A DNA stretch of 64,000 nucleotides from Watersipora subatra (Eukaryota > Bryozoa > Gymnolaemata > Cheilostomatida > Watersiporidae), in contig NC_088708.1 of NCBI RefSeq assembly GCF_963576615.1, positions 59,941,196 to 60,005,195 of the forward strand, in the 5' to 3' direction. The notes beneath the pieces were generated by a model, which was given only the letters and a program-made list of their open reading frames with translations, was not told where the DNA came from and ran no database searches. The position numbers and the translations under genes are program-made. Below are positions 1 through 10,981 of the stretch, piece by piece (the stretch's first letter is position 1; each line of letters opens with the position of its first letter).

Positions 1-969
1 ATATGTTTGCTACAGTTTGCAGCCAAAACTGGCTTTTTATGTGCAATAGAAGAGGAGTTACGAGCATCGATCCATTGTAAGCCGAGTTCATATTACAGCA
101 ATGATTCTATCAAATAATATGCTATAAATCTGCAAATTTATAAGTTATAGAATAATAATAATCTATCAAATGCTACAGATATATTGAAATTAAACTAAAT
201 ACAGAAACTAAAATTAAATTTTTGAAACAAATATTAGCATCGTTTGCTGGGCCAGTTGCGTTCTGATTAGTTTTTGTTTAGAACCAGCTCACATTTTTCT
301 CGGTGTTCAATCCCTTCCAGTGTTTTCGGACCTCAACGCTTCTGTATAGCTGAGCTAGTCGATATTAGAATCCAAACATTTATTAGCAGAGCAAAACTTT
401 TACGCGATGCCATTCAGACTGAACACTTCTCACACAAATAATGAGAAACCGTGTGTAACCAAAATAGCCTCACAATTTTAGTGTCAAAATACTCAATTGT
501 ACAGATTCAATAGTGAATGCTAAAACTTTTTCATATACATCAAAGTATCAAGACCGCGTTAAACAAGGAACCACTATTAACCTAATACAGTTATTAATAG
601 TTATTAATTATTTCTATGGCGATGTATACAGAATTTTAATGAAAAAACCTAAAACTTTGGAGTTGGAAAACGAACTTTGATACGAACAAACCTTGAATGA
701 ATTAATTGTTATTGATGTCATGGAGCCATTATTAGTATGGTTTTGTAGACACTTTTCTATGGACCACTTGCTGTTATGGGTTCATAAAGATCAAGAATGT
801 CAAAGTGGCGGTCAAAAAGAAGTGGTGTTCGATTAAAGGATGGTTGCTACTCTATTTTCCCACCCTTCTCCCATAGTGGCGTTCAAATAAAGGTGGCATT
901 CAAATAAAGGTGGCATTCAAATAAAGGTGGTATTCAAATAAAGGTGACGTTCAAATACAGGTTTTCCGG
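1..969 (+). mobile_element. R1 non-autonomous TA-flanked element, copy 1 (left end outside window)
   Basis: The right terminus is a run of near-repeats of the motif GGTGGCATTCAAATAAA, ending in GGTTTTCCGG followed by TA. The interior matches the copies at 17859-18944, 21391-22857, 44697-46033 and 50879-54047; one example is the stretch around 1-110 on the theme TTTGCAGCCAAAACTGGCTT. There is no coding capacity. The left end is cut by the window edge. Confidence 0.75.
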
Positions 970-1492
970 TAATTGTTGTTACAGTAACAGTTGTAACAGT
1001 TTTCAAATTGCAGAGACTTCCTGTTCAAAGGTAGGCCAAGGCATGTATGCTAATCATCCATATTTCTAGTCACTACTTTATAATTTGGACATTGAAGATG
1101 CACAGCAGTAAAACAGGAAGTACGGGTAGCACTTGTTACAAGGACACCTCTATACCTTACTCATACATTTACTTGTGAAAGGGTCTCGCTGTATGACAAA
1201 ATCAGCAGTGCAGGGAATTTCCAATGATGCAATAAGGTAAATATAGTTGGTGTAAACAAAACAGAAATTTAGAAATAAGCTCTGTGTTGACAGCCAATGG
1301 CCCCAAGCATCAAGAAAAACCAACCAAAGTGAAACTCAGAATTGAAAATTCAGCAAAAAACATGATATCTATTTCTTCAAAATTTTTCAAAACATACACC
1401 TACATGTACTAGACTCATCATAGGCTGAAAAAAATATGTATATCTGCAGTCATTCAATAAATGAGAAGAAACTACTTTCAGCAACATATTAC

Positions 1493-1781
1493 CACATCTT
1501 TGCCCGTTTCATCTTTACTATTCTTAATGCTTCCAAACCAATATGAAATTCCATCTCTCGCAGGCACTTTTATCTCATCTGTACAATAATATTCTATACT
1601 AATTTGACAAATTTTAAGCAACATCAATTTCTCCTGTGTACCAAATATAACAAACTGCACACGCTTGCTATTAGTAATCATATTCTTGAAAAGATTAAAA
1701 ATTTAACATGAATATACTAACTTGAGGTTTGCTTGAGGATGTTAATACTATCATGTATCTCTGCACACACGCGGTTTCCAT
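1493..1781 (-). CDS. Unrecognised two-exon gene start (hypothetical protein, 5' part)
   Basis: Candidate exon 1 is 1722-1781: an ATG at 1781, then 20 codons, then a GTTAGT donor. Candidate exon 2 is 1493-1633: a CACAG acceptor, 47 open codons, and a possible GTAATA donor. Both are phase 0, so they join cleanly. The second exon reads like real protein, with YYCTDEIKVPARDGISYWFG near its middle. I do not recognise the family. The sequence just upstream on the minus strand (about 1782-1860) is richer in CpG than its surroundings, as expected near a promoter. The remaining exons would lie to the left, in or beyond the R1 copy. If this is a separate gene, it sits close to the likely 3' end of the MEIOC-like gene on the same strand. 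The exon could also be a chance open frame. Confidence 0.35.
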
Positions 1782-2220
1782 ATCGGCTGCGAGACCCCGG
1801 CTGTAATCTCACGCAGTAAAACACTTGCGGCACTAGGCTCGGCGGCTTATGTTCACATAAAACTGTGTCGCCAATGGTCGTATAAATAATGGCCACTCGC
1901 TATGCAATTTCGAACATGCTGGCCTTCACTTGTACAGTGAATTTTGGGAACCAGGCTTTACTTTTCATTTGTTAATTTTCAAGCATGAACACATGACTGA
2001 ACACGAAAGTAATAGAAGATACTCTTTTTTAAGCTGCTAGCAATGTTGCTTTTCTATTTTCTGTACAGTTAAATCAGCACCTGTTGTTATTGTTGCTGAA
2101 TATCAAATGTGCTCAACGTCAAAACAGTATGTGTATTTATGAACTGGTTTAAGTGGAACTTCACCTTTAACATATTTGTCAACATACTTCTAGATTTCAT
2201 TGACAAGCGTTACCATAAAC

Positions 2221-3386
2221 AACATTGCCCCTCTTACTCCAACATTGCCCCTCTTACTCCAACATTGCCCCTCTTACTCCAACATTGCCCCTCTTACTCC
2301 AACATAGCCCCTCTTACTCCAACATTGCCCCTCTTACTCCAACATTGCCCCTCTTACTCCAACATTGCCCCTCTTACTCCAACATTGCCCCTCTTACTCC
2401 AACATTGCCCCTCTTACTCCAACATTGCCCCTCTTACTCCAACATTGCCCCTCTTACTCCAACATTGCCCCTCTTACTCCAACATTGCCCCTCTTACTCC
2501 AACATTGCCCCTCTTACTCCAACATTGCCCCTCTTACTCCAACATTGCCCCTCTTACTCCAACATTGCCCCTCTTACTCCAACATTGCCCCTCTTACTCC
2601 AACATTGCCCCTCTTACTCCAACATTGCCCCTCTTACTCCAACATAGCCCCTCTTACTCCAACATAGCCCCTCTTACTCCAACATTGCCCCTCTTACTCC
2701 AACATTGCCCCTCTTACTCCAACATTGCCCCTCTTACTCCAACATTGCCCCTCTTACTCCAACATTGCCCCTCTTACTCCAACATTGCCCCTCTTACTCC
2801 AACATTGCCCCTCTTACTCCAACATTGCCCCTCTTACTCCAACATTGCCCCTCTTACTCCAACATTGCCCCTCTTACTCCAACATTGCCCCTCTTACTCC
2901 AACATTGCCCCTCTTACTCCAACATAGCCCCTCTTACTCCAACATTGCCCCTCTTACTCCAACATTGCCCCTCTTACTCCAACATTGCCCCTCTTACTCC
3001 AACATTGCCCCTCTTACTCCAACATAGCCCCTCTTACTCCAACATTGCCCCTCTTACTCCAACATTGCCCCTCTTACTCCAACATTGCCCCTCTTACTCC
3101 AACATTGCCCCTCTTACTCCAACATTGCCCCTCTTACTCCAACATTGCCCCTCTTACTCCAACATTGCCCCTCTTACTCCAACATTGCCCCTCTTACTCC
3201 AACATAGGCATACTCTTACTCCAACATAGGCATACTCTTACTCCAACATAGGCATACTCTTACTCCAACATTGCCCCTCTTACTCCAACATAGGCATACT
3301 CTTACTCCAACATTGCCCCTCTTACTCCAACATAGGCATACTCTTACTCCAACATTGCCCCTCTTACTCCAACATAGGCATATGCC
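2221..3386. repeat. 20-bp minisatellite with a 22/20-bp higher-order 3' end
   Basis: About 49 head-to-tail copies of AACATTGCCCCTCTTACTCC run from 2221 to 3200, almost identical apart from scattered T-to-A changes (CATAG for CATTG). From 3201 a 22-bp variant (AACATAGGCATACTCTTACT followed by CC) appears three times. It then alternates with the 20-bp unit, giving a 42-bp compound unit up to about 3386. Because 20 is not divisible by 3, long open frames occur in all plus frames; these are artefacts. Confidence 0.97.
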
Positions 3387-3955
3387 ATGCATATTTTATC
3401 GAAAGCAAATAACGCTCATACTACAATTAAGAGGTTAACACCAGTGAATACATAAACTGTTGAAACCTGAACTGTACTTTCACCACTCCTTACCGGGATG
3501 AGTGGACACGGTTATAAGTGACTGCACCAATGTGACCACTAGTTAGGGAAACTTAAGTAATAAATATTCATAACAGACACCTGATAGGACTAAACCTCAA
3601 GGCGTATGAGGGACAAGGTGGACTATATACATTTTTATGTCGCACAAAGCACATTCCAAATATTTGCTGCTATATATCATCTGGATAATATCTAGCGGCA
3701 CGTTGTCTCTAGCCCAAATAGAACAAACACTTCCTAGCTACACCACACAAACAAAAACTACTGAACACGCCAGACCAACATCTTGCCTGTCCTATATTTA
3801 GCACATTCTTATATTATAAGAATGTTTTTAAATAGATTGATTTTTCACACTTTATTATATTTTATGTTTTCCACATTGCCTGGTTTGCCTGTATCACATT
3901 AGTCAGTAAAATAAATATATGATTAAATATTGTTTGTAGTCTAAACTTTGCATAC
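3387..3955. other. Non-coding stretch; possible terminal exon and AATAAA signal of the MEIOC-like gene
   Basis: Most of this AT-rich stretch shows nothing. On the minus strand an ATACAG acceptor near 3890 opens 14 codons in the phase left by the exon at 3956-4086, then TGA. An AATAAA overlaps the end of that frame (about 3857). This could be a short 3' terminal exon or an alternative end, but it is weak by itself. Confidence 0.25.
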
Positions 3956-6900
3956 CTGCATTGCTTTCAGGAGGGTCTGGCCAACTGTGACTTATCTCTC
4001 CCTTAGATGCAGTAGACCACGGACTCTCGCTAAGCTGATGATCGAGTGAAATGTCGAACGCCGAGTCTGAGCTCTTTGTACTGGAGCTAGGATGAAAGGA
4101 TAACAATGGGATGAAATGCCAACAACATCCTCTTAGCAGACAGGCATGATTCATCTGACATATAATTCAAGTTAAAAACAAATACTTCTACCTCCGACCA
4201 GCATCAATATGAGACAAACAACATTTTTGGGCCGTGTTAGTCTAAAAGAAACTATTTTGAGACAGATTGACACTCGACCATTCATGAGAAGAACTTACTC
4301 GGAAAGACTACTAAAACCGCTAATTGGGTTTGGATTGAAACTTCGTGTCAAGATGGAAGCTATCCAAGTACTGACAGACCAGCTGACATGATGATACCGA
4401 GTTAGCGATGAACTAGAGACGTGAACTTGAGAGGCAAGTCAAAGAAGTAAACATCAGGTCAACTGTTATGAATACTCACCTGCTCAGATGAGTTTGGCGG
4501 CCAACTAACTTTCTCCTCTCAAGTCTTGAACTAACGCCCTGCCCTACTGGAAACTCTCCCTGAGAACAACAGCATCATTTACTGACTCACATTAGAAAAA
4601 ATTTGAGATGAAAACAACTCACAAGGTGTTCAGCTACAAAAACATAAACAAAGAAGCATGCGTTGTTGGTTAGATGATCAGCAGGGAATAAAATGACGCA
4701 ATACACAACGATATACATAGGTCAGGCATCTACAAGGAAGCCTGAGTACAAGCGCACCTGATAGGAGATGGGGTCGAATGTTTCGCCTGTGTCTTGGCTG
4801 TGCACAGCAAAAGGATCTGGGGATCTTTCAGCTGGTGGCCACAGCGTGTCGCCAAAGCTGAATACACCAGCATCCTTGCTAGTAGTGTGTTGTAGGTCAT
4901 CATCAAGTATTCTAGAGACCATGTCATTGAGGGCAACGCTTGTGTTGCTCTGATTTAGTTTCTCGTCTACATTAGAATTTATTGTGCCATCGGGCGCTGA
5001 CCACGGCCCGCTGTAGTCTCCAAACGCCATCATTGGTTCCGTCTGTACAACAATTACATTCAGTGACATAATGATGGTTTTCACCAAAGACCTGCACAAA
5101 TATCAATCCATACTAAATGAATACAGTAGTCGCTCCTATAACGCATACCTCCTATACATAAATTCCAGAGAACGCAAGAAATTTATGTGAAGTTTCTGCT
5201 TCGTACTACGAAAAAAATTTCCATATAGCCTAACGCAAAGCGTCAAGTCGGGAAAGTTTTCAAATTCCATTTGAATGGTAATCTATCTCGCCGCACTTGC
5301 GAGAGAAAAACCGACGCGCGTATAGCGTTATATGTATTTTATTGTTTGTATAACGTGAAATCACTATAACAAACGTTTTTGGAATGGATTATTTATGTTG
5401 TAGGAGCGCCTACTGTACTTTGAACACTTTTCCTTAGTAGAAACTTTACAGCACTAAAGCATGGAATTAAAAAAGTTTCCTGAATTAAGTTGTAGAAAAC
5501 CTAAAATAAAGAGAAAATTTGGCGATGCTGAAAATGCGAGGCAACTTGAAATTTCAGCTGGCAGACTGCAGAGTGCTAAAACACCAGGGCTGACAAACTT
5601 ATTGACCAGCATAGTTGCAGTCTGAAGGCAGTTGCACCACTACCAAAGAGACGAAATCCAACAACTCCTGCTTTGCGAGTAAAATTTGTGAGAAATTCAT
5701 CCAGAATCTAGAGCTCACCTGGTATCATTGTTTTAAACAATTTTAGCAAATGATGCCTATTTGGGCCAATCATGTGAGTAGTGCACACTTCAAATTTAAA
5801 CGAGCCCCAAGTGTTCTTATATGACATGCGATCTGTATTGAGCAATGCAAATAACACTGCAATAGACAATTTCCTTAAGCCAATAGCATAAAGTGAGACT
5901 AACAAGTTATCTGAAATGCATGTTAGTCTTACTAGTGTGATAACACAGTGCAATATAAACAGTAAGGTGACACGAACTAGCGCAAGAAAATGCCAGCTTT
6001 CAACGGCAGCATGGGCAGCTATATATTAATGTGTGTTGCCATATCCGCAAGTAACATCTCATTCACCTCACAAGGCATGAGAGTGCTACTGCGAGGCATG
6101 CACCGTGACTGCCTTGATTATTGATAACAGCTAGGATAAAGGTTATAAAACAGACCGATATATCAATAGCGCACAAAACCATTGGCTGTTGCGTTTTTAG
6201 GTCACTGAAACAGCCAATAGCAGGAATCGATCTATTTGTTGATAAACAATGGAGTCAGCTGATTGCATGAATGCTAATAACCTCCTAGGAAGGGGTGAGC
6301 CACTGTTGAAGTATTGCCAAGAGCCAAGCGATGGCTTGACCAGTGTGCCAGATCGGGTCAATCAACAATGTCAATAAGCTTGGCTATAAGAGAGCAGAAA
6401 GTCCCTGCAATCTTCGAGGACATCACAAAATTCTCAAAAGCTTACATCAGTGTGAAAATATCCTCCGCATGCTCGAAGTGATCCAGGAGGTGGTTGGCTA
6501 AAAGTAGCGGGTTGAGTATCCGTAGATAGATTCATTCTAATCGCATGTTGGCCCGATGTTGCTGGGTTTCTTTCTTTTTACTGAAACAGGCATAACTAAT
6601 CTATTACTGCAAGTTACCCCATGAGTTACCCCATGAGTTACCCCATGACGGACTAGTTGAACACATTCAACTAACCATTAAGGATCAGTTATTTATGATA
6701 GGTGACCATAACACAACCTAGTCAGTGGACAACGCCTGCCAAGAACTAGAAGGAAACGAGATAACCACAGCCAAATCACTGCTACTACAGAATATTGCAA
6801 AACAGAAGACAAGGTTAAGAGGCCCACATTTTGACATCATTCACAATGACGCTAGTAGCGTGCCTAGTAGGGACACATTGGGACACGCTCCGAATGGAGT

Positions 6901-7176
6901 CTGCTTGTCGTCAGAATAACAAAAACAAGCAAGATATATGCATATAGAAGGTAATTATCTGATGGCATTTTCAGCCATGCGAATTGTTGGCACGAAACAG
7001 CCAGACAGCTAATTAATGGAAGATGTTATCTACTTGATGTGGTCGATACCATAAAACTCGCTAAAGGGGTGACTACATAAACTGGTGCTGCACATGTGCT
7101 TGGTACAAAGTCAAGACTATTGGTGTTTAGAATGTCTTCTTTAAACTGCTCACAATTTTTATTATTCTTCATTTGA
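3956..7176 (-). CDS. MEIOC-like protein, partial (three supported exons)
   Basis: Three exons are supported on the minus strand: 7050-7176 (TTAG acceptor, ATG/GTATCG donor), 5042 down to about 4758 or 4750, and 3956-4086 (TCCTAG acceptor, GTATGC donor). The middle exon is acidic and serine-rich. It carries an FGDYSGPWSAPD segment, then ALNDMVSRILDDD, then FGDTLWPPAE. The order (aromatic-PWS, about 30 residues, short hydrophobic-acidic helix, W-P) resembles the N-terminal half of MEIOC, the meiosis-specific partner of the RNA helicase YTHDC2, as I remember that family. The exon at 7176 joins it in phase 0. The next join works in phase only with a weak donor (GTACTC, exon end 4750), so that junction is uncertain. 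The C-terminal coiled-coil domain of MEIOC was not found; it would lie to the left or may be absent. A further possible 5' exon is 8105-8190. Confidence 0.42.
4750..5042 (-). CDS. MEIOC-like exon with the diagnostic PWS / RILDDD segments
   Basis: The exon begins after TTGTACAG and stays open for about 95 codons. It may end at CAG|GTGCGC (4758) or at TT|GTACTC (4750). Only the second keeps phase with the next exon. Content: a Met-rich start, GPWSAPD, an Asn/Ser-rich linker, NDMVSRILDDD, and a TLWPPAERSPDPF segment. Confidence 0.6.
5124..5415. mobile_element. 292-bp MITE with TA target duplication
   Basis: The ends are imperfect inverted repeats: CAGTAGTCGCTCCTATAACG on the left, and the complement of GTTGTAGGAGCGCCTACTG on the right. 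Each is flanked by TA. There is no ORF. The TA duplication points to the Tc1/mariner superfamily. It lies in the MEIOC-like intron just upstream of the exon at 5042. A related right end (GCGTCTACTGTA) occurs near 54350. Confidence 0.8.
5416..7049. other. Intron of the MEIOC-like gene, no further features
   Basis: No convincing exon was seen. A 13-bp unit on the theme TGAGTTACCCCA occurs about three times at 6613-6648. The open frame at 6725-6919 has no splice context and no recognisable sequence. Confidence 0.4.
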
Positions 7177-8104
7177 CTAACATAAGCAGAAAATGATAGG
7201 CCAACATTCAATCAGAGCAACCATAACAAGCATTATGAAAAAGCCATCCCTTTAGAATAAAAGCACATGTTTTGTCTAGAATAGACCAAAAACCTCTACA
7301 AGAATCAACCTCTTATAATCTCTACCTTATTACAGCCAAAGAAGACAGGAGAAACTCAAAACATCATCGCTCAACGTTACACACCAAGTGTGACCAGCAA
7401 CCCATGGTGCATTTAGTCTTTTAGAATAGCGAAGTTCATATATAGTCATAAAAAGCCAAGTGATAGCTTTCTCATAGTTTGTTAATCACCTTTAATTACA
7501 ATATTTATCAAAAGGAAATCGCTAGAGTGCTATTTTGTTAACAATTTCATTACATCAACCAGTAATGATGACATCGGATCAAAAGTATAGCAACAGCATT
7601 TTTTTGTATTGACGGTTTTTAATATTGCAAGTAATGAGAAGCATTGAGAACACAAATGAACTGCGATAAGAAACCAAGCCTTTGAATACTGTGAGCTATT
7701 TAAAATGCAGAAATACATTTTTCAAAAAGTAAAGCCAAGGAGTACAGGAAATGTATGTGAAAATAATTGAAGCAGCCCATGAAATACATCCAAGACATGA
7801 ACAAATCAAATACTTTTGGCTTGGACGAAACCTGCAATCTGCAGTTGATATAATCACAGCTATTTGTCACAATTTTTTGTTACAAAAACATATTTCCTCG
7901 TCGCGCTTTCATATTAGCCCACTTGCCATCAAATCAACTGAACAACATCAATAGCAACTTTTTTGAATGTGGGAATAGCTTTTAATAGCACATCAAGCGC
8001 ACTGCTGGATCTAGAAGGTTTACAAAATATTAGCAAGTAGTATCCTACTATGTGGTGTGCTTATAGATGCATTTCATTATGTAAACTGATGGCTTTTACT
8101 AAAC

Positions 8105-8190
8105 AGTTGTTTGAGTTCATTCAAAGTTATTAATAGGGTTTTATAGCTTGCAACATGTCTGGTATTTGCTGGAACAAAATTACAGCCAAT
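8105..8190 (-). CDS. Possible upstream exon of the MEIOC-like gene
   Basis: A strong acceptor (CTCCTTCCTTCAG) opens a frame with CNFVPANTRHVASYKTLLIT and a Leu-rich end. A weak GTTTAG donor at 8104 would give the phase needed by the exon at 7176. There is no family match of its own. It may be an unrelated open frame. Confidence 0.22.
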
Positions 8191-10156
8191 CTGAAGGAAG
8201 GAGAACATCGACTTACAATGATAACTATAGCAGAACCATCTTTGAGTAATATTAATGCTTAATTTTGAGTAATCCAGTCGAGCTCGGCGATAGTACCCAG
8301 CGCAAGTCACAAAATATCAGAACAGTCTAATACTCGCCAACAACCTTCACGTAAAATATAAATATGTACGCTTCATCAAAATAAACGTAGACACAAATCA
8401 TAATCTGACGTTCAAGACGCAATGCAATCTTCCAAAACGTTACCTTCAACTTGGCTTGCAACCTTGTTGCTAACTATATCACAAAATGAGCTTACCATGA
8501 TCGCTGGAAATTACCTTGCAGTTCCTATAGTGCTCATCTATTAGGAAAACAATAGGATATTTCACAATCACCATGTCATATAAAATATAATCAAGCTTTA
8601 AGCCAACAACAATCGCAAAATCAGAAAAGCTGATACAAATTAGATATCAAACGATTAATCCAGCTCGTTATATAATATTTATATAACGCATTTATATTAT
8701 TTGCAGTGCATCGTCTACGAACGTGATGGTGACTAAGCAGAAATTACCAATAGACAGTTTAATAAAGAACTTGATATCAACAAAGCGCATATTAAACTGA
8801 TATAACCAACTATCATGTAGTTAAAATACACGGATAGAATTACTACAGGAGTAATACTATAGCACGCAAAATCAAATTCTCACGAAAGCGGGTGTTGATC
8901 GTCGTTGTTTGCGTCGCCATGTGGGGGAAACAAAACCAAAACAAAGAACTAAAGTGCGCAATTATCTAGAAACGGCAATCGTCATGCCATTTGTGATAAC
9001 GATTCCGTTTGGGAAAATTGAAGTTATACATACCACAATGTCTAATCTACGTAAAACCTTTGAGAACGGAAATAATTTGAAAAAATATAACTTACTCTGA
9101 GTAAATTTCCCAGCTAGGCTTCTCTTTAATGGCGCTTTGGCTCTTTCTTGCAGTAGGCTTTCCTCCCCACGCAAAATTAGTTTTACAGTTATAAGCACGT
9201 CTTAAAACGAAAATGCGCTTTGTAGATCAAATCAAAATTGTATTTTATAAACACTTTGTAAATAAATAAAATACGTTACAGATACATTGAACAAGACTTT
9301 GCATAAACTAAGTCGGGGAGGAAAATCAACTTACAACCCTTTCTCACTCTTGCGTCCAACGGCGCGAAACAAACCAGACACGTGGGTACAAGCTACTGCC
9401 GTTGACAGCAGGAGTTGTCCTCTTTATAAATTCATTAGAGCGCCTACACGGTATTATTACAGACTGGCAGATAACCATCTTTATGTTGCAATAGTCATAT
9501 CCTAGATGGTTGTTGAATTCCACCATAAAGTCTTAGATGTTATATGGATATTGTCGTATGAAGCTGTTTTAGCTACGGAACTGAGAAGCCTGTAAATAAG
9601 CATGTTTTTGGTGAATTTCCATGCATGGATGATTCTCATTCAAGTACCTCTTTAATACATACTGTATTAAAAATGTTTTCATCCAACACAATTACAAATG
9701 AAAAAAAAGAAAATAATTTTGTGTGCAATTTGTACAGCAGCGTTATAGAACAACATTCAAAACAAATTTTCAGTGCATATATGTATATGCATACCAAGTC
9801 ACTCGTTGAAACAGTTGCATTTAACAAGCAAATACAATGACACTTTTGTTTATGTATACATATTCCTCTCATTCCTTGTGCATTGCTTCAAGAGGTTAGG
9901 ATATGTTCAAGGTTTTACAGCGGTGGACAGAAAAGGCACAATATTAGTGAACAGATGAGCAAAAGCTAGGTACAATAGCAATGAAATGGACGAATAACAG
10001 AAACAGTGATTATAGATTACATGTAATCCAATTTAGGTGCCTACCACATGCAATGAGTTTCTCACTATAATATAATTGCTCTCTAAAATGTAAAGGCAGT
10101 TATGCTACAAACAAGTTATGGTATAAAACAAATCACACACCTTAGGATTGTGTGAA
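8191..10156. other. Intergenic or intronic AT-rich stretch
   Basis: A minus-strand open frame at about 9108-9198 ends in a good donor (CTCAGA|GTAAGT). It could be a 5' untranslated exon of the gene to the left. Nothing else was recognisable. Confidence 0.3.
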
Positions 10157-10216
10157 ACTAGTACCCTGAGACTAGTTTACTCTCAGGGTACTAGTACTAG
10201 CACTAGTACCCTGAGA
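10157..10216. promoter_or_regulatory. Alternative-hairpin inverted repeat in the SRRD 3' region
   Basis: Arm 1 (10157-10171, ACTAGTACCCTGAGA) is exactly complementary to arm 2 (10181-10195). Arm 2 is also complementary to a second copy of arm 1 at 10202-10216. Two mutually exclusive 15-bp hairpins are therefore possible. The block starts 37 bases past the SRRD stop codon, so it is probably in the 3' untranslated region. It could also be a small foldback insertion. Confidence 0.7.
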
Positions 10217-10252
10217 GGAAATTGTTGATGGAAACAATGCAGAGCTCAACCA

Positions 10253-10981
10253 TTACGGGCAGAAAGTGTGTATCACACAGTTATTCATCACGTCTTCAAG
10301 AGGAGAACCAGCAAAGCATGGCTTCAAGATGCAAGTCATAGGTAGAGAATCGCATATGAAAGGAAACTGTCTCTTAAACTCATGGGACGGTAATTGCAAG
10401 TCAAGTAATGTCAAATCATTACCAAAAATTATAATGTTTGATAGATTCTCCCTATTTGTCTCTATAATATTGTTAAACAACTCAAAAGGACATCGCGGCA
10501 TAAAGAATATGGTCTTCAAGGCTGCATATTTCTTTCCAAAGTCATTTTGGGGTAGTGAGTCTATATTTAAGGATTTACAAAGCTCAACATCTTGACTGTT
10601 AAATACAGGATCAAAGACGTGAGCCGCTACTGACAGCTTATCCCTGAGAGCTAAAAGTAAGGCGAGCTGTTGCCGGCTCGCATAAGTGGATGAGCCAGAA
10701 AGGAGACTGCCCAGACCATAGCAGACGATCTCCGATATATCTGTACTGCCTGTTGCTTCATCGATGCGGTTAGTAACCGACACCCAGACAGGATGCTGGA
10801 TGATACGCACTTTATACTCCTCTACTCGCTGCCTGACTCCTACCAGTTCCAATTTTGTTAACCCTGTTTCAATAGGTGAAAGGTCAAGAGAATCTATTGT
10901 TTCAGTGACCATAAAATTGTTGCCTTTTCTCTTGGAATGTTTGTTTTTTCTTTTGACCAAGACAAAACCATTCTCCTCCAT
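10253..10981 (-). CDS. SRRD: SRR1-like protein
   Basis: This is a single-exon ORF of 242 residues. SRR1-domain proteins are named after the Arabidopsis SRR1 clock/light-signalling gene; the animal versions are linked to heme and circadian regulation, and their biochemistry is not well defined. Family landmarks appear in order: a basic N-terminus (KRKNKHSKRKG, residues 11-20), VCYGLG (86-91) followed by an RQQLALLLAL helix, VFDPVF (122-127), a TIFFMPRCP strand (157-165), and IIIFGNDL (183-190). A short tail matches the region where vertebrate SRRD has a VHWFP motif, and the protein stops just after. Vertebrate proteins continue further with an acidic tail. The ATG at 10981 gives MEENGFVLVKRK, a typical family start. 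A TTATAG acceptor-like site sits 3 bases upstream, so a 5' untranslated exon is possible. No nearby AATAAA was seen. Confidence 0.85.
   Translation of the reverse strand: MEENGFVLVKRKNKHSKRKGNNFMVTETIDSLDLSPIETGLTKLELVGVRQRVEEYKVRIIQHPVWVSVTNRIDEATGSTDISEIVCYGLGSLLSGSSTYASRQQLALLLALRDKLSVAAHVFDPVFNSQDVELCKSLNIDSLPQNDFGKKYAALKTIFFMPRCPFELFNNIIETNRENLSNIIIFGNDLTLLDLQLPSHEFKRQFPFICDSLPMTCILKPCFAGSPLEDVMNNCVIHTFCP

Noticed and set aside
2109..3251. Several long plus-strand open frames (up to 272 codons)
   Set aside because: They are translations of the 20-bp minisatellite. The same 20-residue peptide appears in all three frames, and there is no codon bias or splice context.
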